This document shows, piece by piece, positions 1-12,100 of a stretch of 64,000 bases of DNA (positions are counted from its first letter, which is position 1; every line of letters starts with the position of its first letter). The stretch is from the NCBI RefSeq assembly GCF_037975245.1, contig NC_092582.1, forward strand, positions 268,001-332,000. Direction: 5' to 3'. The notes beneath the pieces are model-generated. The model did no database searches, was not told where the DNA came from, and was given only the letters and a program-made list of their open reading frames with translations. The DNA is from Apostichopus japonicus. Lineage: Eukaryota > Echinodermata > Holothuroidea > Aspidochirotida > Stichopodidae. The translations under genes were made by a program, and so were the position numbers.

Positions 1-45
1 CCACCAGGCTGGCGCTCCGCTTAGAAAGTCTTTGGGATGTCCAAG
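1..45. repeat. Edge of a GCGCCA-hairpin dispersed element
   Basis: Carries ccaccaggctggcgctccgc followed by ttaga, like copies at 42,844, 43,200, 48,705 and 49,049. The element is cut by the window start. Confidence 0.5.
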
Positions 46-93
46 TCCCCACAACTTTAAGGCCCAAGGGGCAATCCCTACTGGAATCCCTGG

Positions 94-561
94 GAAGGTG
101 AAAATATCATTATTCAAAAACATATATGGAAGGTGAAATTATCAACTGATGTTCTAGGTTTGTTCTTTTACTATGTAACATTAACATAAAGACACCCTCT
201 ATACGTCTTTCACAATGTAATTTCATCAAACTAGGCTGCCAGGGTCGCCGATTTTGCTTCCCTCGTGGTTAGGTACTTCAATGTTTCTCGGCACAGTAGG
301 TATGGTAACAATACCAATTTAGCGAATTAACGAATGTGCTGAATAATGCCTATATTGATTAGCTGAGTATAGGTTATGTTGAGGCATGAAATGCTCCGTA
401 GTGCAGTATGTGATGCACTTATTTGTAATTTGATGTTTCTTTTTCTCAAAATTAGCAAAGGGCCATACTTCCCTACCCATCACCTCCTTTTTGCCGTCGA
501 CCTTCTTATCTCCATTTTTCAACCTTTCGATGTTTGCCGCAATGCACTCAAAAATAATTAA
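94..561. repeat. Dispersed repeat, copy A (direct repeat with 62,993-63,456)
   Basis: About 465 bp that reappears in the same orientation at the right window edge with scattered substitutions and small indels. Shared landmarks include aaggtgaaaatatcatta, aggctgccagggtcg, tatattgattagctgag and tttcgatgtttgccgcaatg. No terminal repeats or coding potential are seen. It is an interspersed element of unknown class. Confidence 0.75.
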
Positions 562-1489
562 ATTTTGGCAGAAATGCTGATATGCCTCGAATCCATGGCC
601 GTCGCATTAGGCCTAACACTACAGTAGGTTGCTACATTGTAAACAGGTCTCGGAATATGGTCTAGAATTTGCTCAAATCAATTATGCACAAGTAAATGCA
701 AAATTTTTCATGTGAAAAAACAATATTGGAGTAGTTTCTAGTTGTTATGATTTCTTTACATCAATTTGCTAACATTCTACATTAATTATAAACAAGTTAC
801 AATGGTACCATTTGCATTTCAGTTTGATTGGCCTAAGCTTACATTTTCTAATTGATTTTGAATGGAGTTAAATAGATAACGAATAAGGATGTTTAACTTC
901 AAGTTCGTAACATTTCTATTTGTTCACAAACGGAATAATATAATAATTAAAATTTACACTTTGGTAAAGATTGAAGATGGATGGTTTGTCTGAGATACTT
1001 TATGAGATGGATATTTTGAGTAACTATTCTTAACGCATTTCAAGCCATTCACAGTCTTTCATGTCACTATTGCCACAAATGCTATCTAGGTTGCCTTCAA
1101 CTCCCCATGTGTTCATGAATATATCATAAGCAGCTTTACACACTCTGTTTCAGACATATAAATACTTTCTGTTTCCTACAACAACAGGCTTTCATCAACT
1201 CTGTCACCAGCCATTTATCAAGAGCTGTTTCCTAAAGTCAGAAGAAGTTCAATGGCTCTGCAGGAAATGCATTTTTGCAAATGCAGTCAAGGTACCGATC
1301 ATTCCCAGTTTTGAATCTTAAAAATAATGTACTAAAACAAAATGTCCATTTTGAGGAGAAGAGGGTGGGTGGGGGTGGGGATGAGGGGAGTGGTTAATGA
1401 GATATGAGGAGCCTTAAAGCATTCACATAATTTAGGCACTGTCAAGAACACATATTTTGTGTGTGGGTTATGTGTATGTGATGCTTTGG
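562..1489. other. No recognisable gene
   Basis: AT-rich non-coding sequence, either part of a PCL intron or its upstream flank. I searched it for Tudor and PHD1 exons and found none. Confidence 0.5.
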
Positions 1490-2110
1490 CTTGTAAACAT
1501 GATAACTCAATATTCTAAAGTTGCATTGACTTCAAATTTGAATGTAGATGCACTGTATTGAGTTTTCGGCTGCTTTTGTGTTTGGGATCAAAGGGCATAC
1601 TAGGTCACCATAGGTCAAACTGAAACCTTGTAAACATGATAACTCAATATTACAAAGTTGGATTAACTTCAAACTTAACATGTACATGCAACATAGTGAT
1701 TTCTGGGATCAACTGTCATACTATGTCACCAGAGGTCAAACTGGAAACATTGTATACATTATATCTTAAGAAGAGAAGCTTTTATGAATTTTCTGCACTT
1801 GATGTCATCTATTGAGTAGAGAACCTATTGAAATTAGTGAAGGTCAAATGTCATTTGCAATCAATGTTTAAATCAAAATCTGAAAATCTTGTAAATATGA
1901 TAACTTAAGAGGTACTGTACGTCATTCTTGAACTTCATACTTAGTATGTAGATGTAGCTTGGTGAGTGCAAGAATCCTACTGAAATAGGTAAAGGTGAAA
2001 GGGTACATTAGGTAAACAGGTGTCAAACTCTGAAAACCAATTAAACATGATAACTCCAAACTTAAAGCTACAATTAACCTGTGTATCCTCCAATGCTATG
2101 TTTTCCATTT
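1490..2110 (+). repeat. Degenerate ~120-150 bp tandem repeat
   Basis: Four or five diverged units share cttgtaaacatgataactca, acttcaaa...atgtagatg and taggtcaccataggtcaaa. Unit starts are near 1490, 1627, 1749, 1888 and 2040. The units contain AGGTCA half-sites, but spacing is irregular. Confidence 0.6.
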
Positions 2111-3056
2111 GGTGAACATAGTTTGGTCAAATTCAGTTCAGTTGAGTTTTGTGAAGGGGCTCTATAATAACATAAGTCATCCAGGAAATAAAATCTGATT
2201 CAAAGTGTTGATAGTCTTGCTTTAGCACACTCACACTGGCCCTTATTAGTTTTTCACCCTCGGAGCTTCAAGGGTACAACAGGTTATCTCAAATAGGGAG
2301 GGTGAAACAATTGACTCAAGAGGTCAACACGTTATCTCAAATGGTCTCAAAATTATTCATTTAATCTACATGATTTACACTAGATGACCTTTGCTTTGGC
2401 AGTAAGTTGTGCAAATATTTCACAGTGTATAAACAATGTCATGTAGACCTCTCATTCATTAATAACAATGATTAAAGGGATGGTTGCAAAGTGGCAGAGC
2501 TGATTTTCTAGCTCAAAACTTGATTTCAAAATATGCCATTTTATTCATTACATCTACGTGTCTATATTTCACATAGGAAGACTGTTCTTTCTGCATATTG
2601 AAACATTTGGAATAAATATTCTAAACTGTAAAATCCTTTCCAGTGAATGAAATGGCTGATGCCCACAATAAGACCTGGAAATCTCTGGTCTTTTCTGGTT
2701 CTCACTTCATTCTTAGACAAATTTAACTCACTTTTGAGCAAATTGTATGGCAAGGAATCACAAAGCCAACTGGCTTTCTGGTTTTGAGTAATAAACTGCT
2801 GACCAAATACAGATAGCTAGAGTAAAAGAACATTACATGTCATTGCCTGAGGTTCAGATGATCAGAAAATAAAAAATCAAATTAGGTCAAGTAAAGGTCA
2901 CAATTCAGTTACAATTTCAGATTATATCCTAACTCAACAGCTTTACTTATTATTGTAAGGTACATGTCAATAAAAAAAATGTTTTTTTCATTTAATATCA
3001 CTTTATTTCATTTAATATCAATTTATTTCTATTTCAAAAATTTACACCTGTTGAAG
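2111..3056. other. PCL intron sequence, no gene seen
   Basis: Ends in the T-rich acceptor region of the exon at 3057. The short open frames lack coding character. Confidence 0.5.
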
Positions 3057-3128
3057 ATTGGTGGTGCTTCAAATAAAGGACAAGCTGCCAGGATGTTTCA
3101 ACAAGTGAAAAGGAGCTTACCTTACAAG
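3057..3128 (+). CDS. PCL: PCL exon: PHD1-PHD2 linker
   Basis: 24 codons in phase 0 at both ends, reading [20 protein letters not shown]. This matches the linker before PHD2 in vertebrate PHF19 (GGALKKG...). The acceptor is ...ttgaag and the donor is AAG|GTAAGG. The 80-bp minisatellite starts about 40 bp downstream. Confidence 0.88.
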
Positions 3129-6100
3129 GTAAGGAAATTGAAGAACTGGTCTTTTAATATTACTTCATAACTTACCTGTCTCCTCACACACTCCTATCTG
3201 ATGTGCTCACTGCTCTGATACATTTGGCACTGTTATCTCCCTTACTTCCCACTTACCTGTCTTATCACATACTCCTATTTGGTGTGCACCCTGCTCTGGT
3301 ACATTTGGCACTGTTATCTCCCTTACTTCCCACTTACCTGTCTTATCACATACTCCTATTTGGTGTGCACCCTGCTCTGGTACATTTGGCACTGTTATCT
3401 CCCTTACTTCCCACTTACCTGTCTTATCACACACTCCTATTTGATGTCACCCTGCTCTGCTACATTTGGCGCTGTTATCTCCCTTACTTCCCACTTACCT
3501 GTCTTATCACATACTCCTATTTGGTGTGCACCCTGCTCTGGTACATTTGGCACTGTTATCTCCCTTACTTCCCACTTACCTGTCTCCTCACATACTCCTA
3601 TTTGATGTCACCCTGCTCTGGTACATTTGGCACTGTTATCTCCCTTACTCCCCACTTACCTGTCTCCTCACATATTCCTATTTGATGTCACCCTGCTCTG
3701 TTACATTTGGCACTGTTATCTCCCTTACTCCCCACTTACCTGTCTCCTCACATATTCCTATTTGATGTCACCCTGCTCTGTTACATTTGGCACTGTTATC
3801 TCCCTTACTTCCCACTTACCTGTCTTATCACATACTCCTATTTGGTGTGCACCCTGCTCTGATACATTTGGCACTGTTATCTCCCTTACTTCCCACTTAC
3901 CTGTCTTATCACACACTCCTATTTGATGTCACCCTGCTCTGCTACATTTGGCGCTGTTATCTCCCTTACTTCCCACTTACCTGTCTTATCACATACTCCT
4001 ATTTGGTGTGCACCCTGCTCTGCTACATTTGGCACTGTTATCTCCCTTACTTCCCACTTACCTGTCTCCTCACACACTCCTATTTGATGTCACCCTGCTC
4101 TGGTACATTTGGCGCTGTTATCTTCCTTATTTCCCACTTACCTGTCTTCTCACACACTCCTATTTGATGTCACCCTGCTCTGGTACATTTGGCGCTGTTA
4201 TCTCCCTTACTTCCCACTTACCTGTCTCCTCACACACTCCTATTTGATGTCACCCTGCTCTGGTACATTTGGCACTGTTATCTCCCTTACTTCCCACTTA
4301 CCTGTCTCCTCACACACTCCTATTTGATGTCACCCTGCTCTGGTACATTTGGCACTGTTATCTCCCTTACTCCCCACTTACCTCTCTCCTCACACACTCC
4401 TATTTGATGTCACCCTGCTCTGTTACATTTGGCTCTGTTATCTCCCTTACTCCCCACTAACCTGTCTCCTCACACACTCCTATTTGATGTCACCTTGCTC
4501 TGTTACATTTGGCGCTGTTATCTCCCTTACTTCCCACTTACCGGTCTCCTCACATACTCCTATTTGATGTCACCCTGCTCTGTTACATTTGGCGCTGTTA
4601 TCTCCCTTACTTCCCACTTACCTGTCTCCTCACACACTCCTATTTGATGTCACCCTGCTCTGTTACATTTGGCGCTCTTATCTCCCTTACTCCCCACTTA
4701 CCTGTCTCCTCACACTCTCCTATTTGATGTCACCCTGCTCTGCTACATTTGGCGCTCTTATCTCCCTTACTCCCCACTTACCTGTATCCTCACACTCTCC
4801 TATTTGATGTCACCCTGCTCTGTTACATTTGGCGCTGTTATCTCCCTTACTTCCCACTTACCTGTATCCTCACACTCTCCTATTTGATGTCACCCTGCTC
4901 TGTTACATTTGGCGCTGTTATCTCCCTTACTCCCCACTTACCTGTATCCTCACACACTCCTATTTGATGTCACCCTGCTCTGTTACATTTGGCGCTGTTA
5001 TCTCCCTTACTCCCCACTAACCTGTATCCTCACACACTCCTATTTGATGTCACCCTGCTCTGTTACATTTGGCGCTGTTATCTCCCTAACTTCTCACTTA
5101 CCTGTCTCCTCACACTCTCCTATTTGATGTCACCCTGCTCTGCTACATTTGGCGCTGTTATCTCCCTTACTCCCCACTTACCTGTCTCCTCACACTCTCC
5201 TATTTGATGTCACCCTGCTCTGTTACATTTGGCGCTGTTATCTCCCTTACTCCCCACTTACCTGTATCCTCACACACTCCTATTTGATGTCACCCTGCTC
5301 TGTTACATTTGGCGCTGTTATCTCCCTTACTCCCCACTTACCTGTCTTCTCACACACTCCTATTTGATGTCACCCTGCTCTGTTACATTTGGCGCTGTTA
5401 TCTCCCTTACTCCCCACTAACCTGTCTCCTCACACACTCCTATTTGATGTCACCCTGCTCTGTTACATTTGGCGCTGTTATCTCCCTTACTCCCCACTAA
5501 CCTGTCTCCTCACACACTCCTATTTGATGTCACCCTGCTCTGTTACATTTGGCGCTGTTATCTCCCTTACTCCCCACTAACCTGTCTCCTCACACACTCC
5601 TATTTGATGTCACCCTGCTCTGCTACATTTGGCGCTGTTATCTCCCTTACTCCCCACTAACCTGTCTCCTCACACACTCCTATTTGATGTCACCCTGCTC
5701 TGCTACATTTGGCGCTGTTATCTCCCTTACTTCCCACTTACCTGTCTCCTCACATACTCCTATTTGATGTCACCCTGCTCTGCTACATTTGGCGCTGTTA
5801 TCTCCCTTACTTCCCACTTACCTGTCTCCTCACATACTCCTATTTGATGTCACCCTGCTCTGCTACATTTGGCGCTGTTATCTCCCTTACTTCCCACTTA
5901 CCTGTCTCCTCACATACTCCTATTTGATGTCACCCTGCTCTGCTACATTTGGCGCTGTTATCTTCCTTATATCTAACTTACCTGTCTCCTCACATACTCC
6001 TATTTGATGTCACCCTGCTCTGCTACATTTGGCGCTGTTATCTTCCTTATTTCTAACTTACCTGTCTCCTCACATACTCCTATTTGATGTCACCCTGCTC

Positions 6101-9100
6101 TGCTACATTTGGCGCTGTTATCTCCCTTACTCCCCACTTACCTGTCTCCTCACATACTCCTATTTGATGTCACCCTGCTCTGCTACATTTGGCGCTGTTA
6201 TCTCCCTTACTCCCCACTTACCTGTCTCCTCACATACTCCTATTTGATGTCACCCTGCTCTGCTACATTTGGCGCTGTTATCTCCCTTACTCCCCACTTA
6301 CCTGTCTCCTCACATACTCCTATTTGATGTCACCCTGCTCTGCTACATTTGGCGCTGTTATCTCCCTTACTCCCCACTTACCTGTCTCCTCACATACTCC
6401 TATTTGATGTCACCCTGCTCTGCTACATTTGCACTGTTATCTCCCTTACTTCCCACTTACCTGTCTCCTCACACACTCCTATTTGATGTCACCCTGCTCT
6501 GCTACATTTGGCGCTGTTATCTCCCTTACTTCCCACTTACCTGTCTCCTCACACACTCCTATTTGATGTCACCCTGCTCTGCTACATTTGGCGCTGTTAT
6601 CTCCCTTACTTCCCACTTACCTGTCTCCTCACACACTCCTATTTGATGTCACCCTGCTCTGCTACATTTGGCGCTGTTATCTCCCTTACTTCCCACTTAC
6701 CTGTCTCCTCACACACTCCTATTTGATGTCACCCTGCTCTGCTACATTTGGCGCTGTTATCTCCCTTACTTCCCACTTACCTGTCTCCTCACACACTCCT
6801 ATTTGATGTCACCCTGCTCTGCTACATTTGGCGCTGTTATCTCCCTTACTTCCCACTTACCTGTCTCCTCACACACTCCTATTTGATGTCACCCTGCTCT
6901 GCTACATTTGGCGCTGTTATCTCCCTTACTTCCCACTTACCTGTCTCCTCACACACTCCTATTTGATGTCACCCTGCTCTGCTACATTTGGCGCTGTTAT
7001 CTCCCTTACTTCCCACTTACCTGTCTCCTCACACACTCCTATTTGATGTCACCCTGCTCTGCTACATTTGGCGCTGTTATCTCCCTTACTTCCCACTTAC
7101 CTGTCTCCTCACACACTCCTATTTGATGTCACCCTGCTCTGCTACATTTGGCGCTGTTATCTCCCTTACTTCCCACTTACCTGTCTCCTCACACACTCCT
7201 ATTTGATGTCACCCTGCTCTGCTACATTTGGCGCTGTTATCTCCCTTACTTCCCACTTACCTGTCTCCTCACACACTCCTATTTGATGTCACCTTGCTCT
7301 GTTACATTTGGCGCTGTTATCTCCCTTACTTCCCACTTACCTGTCTCCTCACACACTCCTATTTGATGTCACCCTGCTCTGCTACATTTGGCGCTGTTAT
7401 CTCCCTTACTTCCCACTTACCTGTCTCCTCACACACTCCTATTTGATGTCACCCTGCTCTGCTACATTTGGCGCTGTTATCTCCCTTACTTCCCACTTAC
7501 CTGTCTCCTCACACACTCCTATTTGATGTCACCCTGCTCTGCTACATTTGGCGCTGTTATCTCCCTTACTTCCCACTTACCTGTCTCCTCACACACTCCT
7601 ATTTGATGTCACCCTGCTCTGCTACATTTGGCGCTGTTATCTCCCTTACTTCCCACTTACCTGTCTCCTCACACACTCCTATTTGATGTCACCCTGCTCT
7701 GCTACATTTGGCGCTGTTATCTCCCTTACTTCCCACTTACCTGTCTCCTCACACACTCCTATTTGATGTCACCTTGCTCTGTTACATTTGGCGCTGTTAT
7801 CTCCCTTACTTCCCACTTACCTGTCTCCTCACACACTCCTATTTGATGTCACCCTGCTCTGCTACATTTGGCGCTGTTATCTCCCTTACTTCCCACTTAC
7901 CTGTCTCCTCACACACTCCTATTTGATGTCACCCTGCTCTGCTACATTTGGCGCTGTTATCTCCCTTACTTCCCACTTACCTGTCTCCTCACACACTCCT
8001 ATTTGATGTCACCCTGCTCTGCTACATTTGGCGCTGTTATCTCCCTTACTTCCCACTTACCTGTCTCCTCACACTCCTATTTGATGTCACCCTGCTCTGC
8101 TACATTTGGCGCTGTTATCTCCCTTACTTCCCACTTACCTGTCTCCTCACACACTCCTATTTGATGTCACCCTGCTCTGCTACATTTGGCGCTGTTATCT
8201 CCCTTACTTCCCACTTACCTGTCTCCTCACACACTCCTATTTGATGTCACCCTGCTCTGCTACATTTGGCGCTGTTATCTCCCTTACTTCCCACTTACCT
8301 GTCTCCTCACACACTCCTATTTGATGTCACCCTGCTCTGCTACATTTGGCGCTGTTATCTCCCTTACTTCCCACTTACCTGTCTCCTCACACACTCCTAT
8401 TTGATGTCACCCTGCTCTGCTACATTTGGCGCTGTTATCTCCCTTACTTCCCACTTACCTGTCTCCTCACACACTCCTATTTGATGTCACCCTGCTCTGC
8501 TACATTTGGCGCTGTTATCTCCCTTACTTCCCACTTACCTGTCTCCTCACACACTCCTATTTGATGTCACCCTGCTCTGCTACATTTGGCACTGTTATCT
8601 CCCTTACTTCCCACTTACCTGTCTCCTCACACACTCCTATTTGATGTCACCCTGCTCTGCTACATTTGGCGCTGTTATCTCCCTTACTTCCCACTTACCT
8701 GTCTCCTCACACACTCCTATTTGATGTCACCCTGCTCTGCTACATTTGGCGCTGTTATCTCCCTTACTTCCCACTTACCTGTCTCCTCACACACTCCTAT
8801 TTGATGTCACCCTGCTCTGCTACATTTGGCGCTGTTATCTCCCTTACTTCCCACTTACCTGTCTCCTCACACACTCCTATTTGATGTCACCTTGCTCTGT
8901 TACATTTGGCGCTGTTATCTCCCTTACTTCCCACTTACCTGTCTTCTCACACACTCCTATTTGATGTCACCTTGCTCTGTTACATTTGGCGCTGTTATCT
9001 TCCTTATTTCCCACTTACCTCTCTCCTCACATACTCCTATTTGATGTCACCCTGCTCTGATACATTTGGCACTGTTATCTCCCTTACTTCCCACTTACCT

Positions 9101-12100
9101 GTCTCCTCACATCTGTGGCTGTACAGTTTCCTTTTGAGTTAATCTTAATCAATCACTTGGGATATTTAAGTCATTCTTAATAGTCAGAATAGTGTTGTTC
9201 ATATATTATCTTTAGTCATTGGATTTCTTTTCAAATAGAATTGATGCTGATAACTTTGTTCATGTTCTCCATGTTGCTAATTGCATGTGGTTCATGATAA
9301 GATGACAATGTTCAGCTGATTTAATGTTGATTATTAGTAACTCATCTCTTTGATCAGTTTAGGGTTAACATATGTCATATTTTAGTGACTGAACATGGAT
9401 TTTTTTATGTTAAAAACGTCTTTTTGTAAGTAAAATTAAATAAAGTTGTAGTCTTCTTACTCTTTCCCCCATCAGATTGAGGATCTAAAATGGGATAAAC
9501 ATCACAGAACCAATTTACAGAAGTGTTATTGTTATTGTGGTGGACCAGGAGAGTAAGTATGCATGAATAGTGTGTTCCTTAAATCACCTTCTTACTCCCC
9601 CCCACCCCACCCACCCCCCTAATGATTTAATTGTGTGCCTGGCTTATATTATTTGGCTCGTAACCATCACTCTATGTGGTTTTAGTGAGATATAACTTTT
9701 TACCTAAAATTGTATACTCCAGTACAAGGAACTTGTATACCTGTCCCAGTATTACTTGTGCAGATATTTCCAGTCAACGCCACCATTGACCCACTATGAC
9801 CTACCCACACCTGCTACATCCCCTAAACTTATCGACAATAATGTGAATGAATTAGAATAGAGAGCCCTGTGTTCATTTCTATTACAGATGGTACCTTAAA
9901 ATGTTGCAGTGTTGTCGATGTATGCAGTGGTTTCATGAAGGTATTTTAAAGTTTGAATCCCTTTTCAGTTTTAAAGTGTGGTAATTTGGTTAAAGTGACT
10001 GTTGAATTATAATTTCATGATGTGTTATTGGTATGGGTACATAAAATGTAGACTTTCATGTTCTATTGCTATCAAACTCCGAAAAAAAAAATATACCGTA
10101 CATTCTTGAAAAACATTTTGAATTGATTTTTGTGTTTATTTGTTTTTCATTATAGCGTGCATTCAGTGCCTGTCGATGCCTATGCTGTACGGTGATAGGT
10201 GAGCTATGTTTGGTTATTGCTAAGTAGCCTCTCCTGAAGCACCAGGTGTAACATCTTTCTGTCTTGGCAAAAGGACTTCAAGACCCAATTTATTTCTACT
10301 TTACTAGTCAGAATCTCTCCTCGGTGTGTCCAATAGCCCAGATTTGAATACTGTTGATATGTTCAGAATGTAATGTAGTAGATGTGTCTGGGTCTTTTAA
10401 CAAGGGATGGAAGGAAATCCTTGTTATTCAGTGGTCACTGGCATTCCTTTGCCAGTGATATGTATTTATCTGATGATTTCATCTAACCTATTTGGGGAGC
10501 CTCTAATCCATGTAACACATCTGAGAACTGAGTTTTGCTCCCTGGCACCAGTAAGTAGGAGTAGGGATATAATGTAACTGAGCCAATTTATTAGATCTAT
10601 ACTGGCCATACTGAAGACCTCAGTAGTAATGCTCAGAAGCAGTATAGTTGTGCAACTTAACTAATGAGATCAAGTAATCAATTGGTTAACTTGAACATGA
10701 TTGAAATGAAAATTGTTGCTGAGGATTTATTAGATTATAACTTCCATGTAACCTTAATTGACAGTATTCCTTCTTTATGACTTGAAATGCAGACAAGTAC
10801 TGTCAGTATGTGGAGGTTATATCCTATAAGTCTGACAAGTACTGTCAGTATGTGGAGGTTATATCCTATTAGTCTGACAAGTACTGTCAGTATGTGGAGG
10901 TTATATCCTATTAGTCTGACAAGTACTGTCAGTATGTGGAGGTTATATCCTATTAGTCTGACAAGTACTGTCAGTATGTGGAGGTTATATCCTATAAGTC
11001 TGACAAGTACTGTCAGTATGTGGAGGTTATATCCTATTAGTCTGACAAGTACTGTCAGTATGTGGAGGTTATATCCTATTAGTCTGACAAGTACTGTCAG
11101 TATGTGGAGGTTATATCCTATTAGTCAGACAAGTACTGTCAGTATGTGGAGGTTATATCCTATTAGTCTGACAAGTACTGTCAGTATGTGGAGGTTATAT
11201 CCTATTAGTCTGACAAGTACTGTCAGTATGTGGAGGTTATATCCTATTAGTCTGACAAGTACTGTCAGTATGTGGAGGTTATATCCTATTAGTCTGACAA
11301 GTACTGTCAGTATGTGGAGGTTATATCCTATTAGTCTGACAAGTACTGTCAGTATGTGGAGGTTATATCCTATTAGTCTGACAAGTACTGTCAGTATGTG
11401 GAGGTTATATCCTATTAGTCTGACAAGTACTGTCAGTATGTGGAGGTTATATCCTATTAGTCAGACAAGTACTGTCAGTATGTGGAGGTTATATCCTATT
11501 AGTCTGACAAGTACTGTCAGTATGTGGAGGTTATATCCTATTAGTCAGACAAGTACTGTCAGTATGTGGAGGTTATATCCTATTAGTCAGACAAGTACTG
11601 TCAGTATGTGGAGGTTATATCCTATTAGTCTTAAGTCAGAGCATACTTTTCTTTTCTTCTTTTAATTTTATTCAACATAATAATGGTACTGAAATGTGTC
11701 TTGAATGATGATCGATGACAACTGCTAATGATGAAAGTGTATTTCTTCAATGAAGCTCATCATCCTCTGAAGATCAATCTCTCACCATCTCTTTGATTAA
11801 TCTCTCACCATCTCTTTTTATTAATCTCTCACCATCTCTTTGATTCTCCGAAGATCAATCTCTCACCATCTCTTTGATTAATCTCTCACCATCTCTTTGA
11901 TTAATCTCTCACCATCTCTTTGATTCTCTGAAGATCAATCTCTCACCATCTCTTTGATTAATCTCTCACCATCTCTTTGATTCTCCAAAGATCAGTCTCT
12001 CACCATCTCTTTGATTTTCTGAAGATCAATCTCTCACCATCTCTTTGATTTATCTCTCACCATCTCTTTGATTCTCTGAAGATCAATCTCTCACCATCTC

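Noticed and set aside
1490-2110. Nuclear-receptor response elements (AGGTCA)
   Set aside because: The half-sites come with a degenerate tandem repeat and have no fixed spacing.
1-3056. Tudor and PHD1 exons of PCL
   Set aside because: I searched for the Cys-rich PHD1 pattern and for CRQC-like ends and saw none; they are probably upstream of the window.
3203-9142. Dozens of overlapping 60-160 codon frames such as [20 protein letters not shown]
   Set aside because: They are frame-cycling translations of the 80-bp tandem array. The 80-bp period shifts frame each unit and every frame ends at a repeat-borne stop.
10787-11665. 292-codon ORF of repeated [14 protein letters not shown]
   Set aside because: It arises only because a 42-bp tandem repeat has no stop in one frame, and it lies inside a PCL intron.
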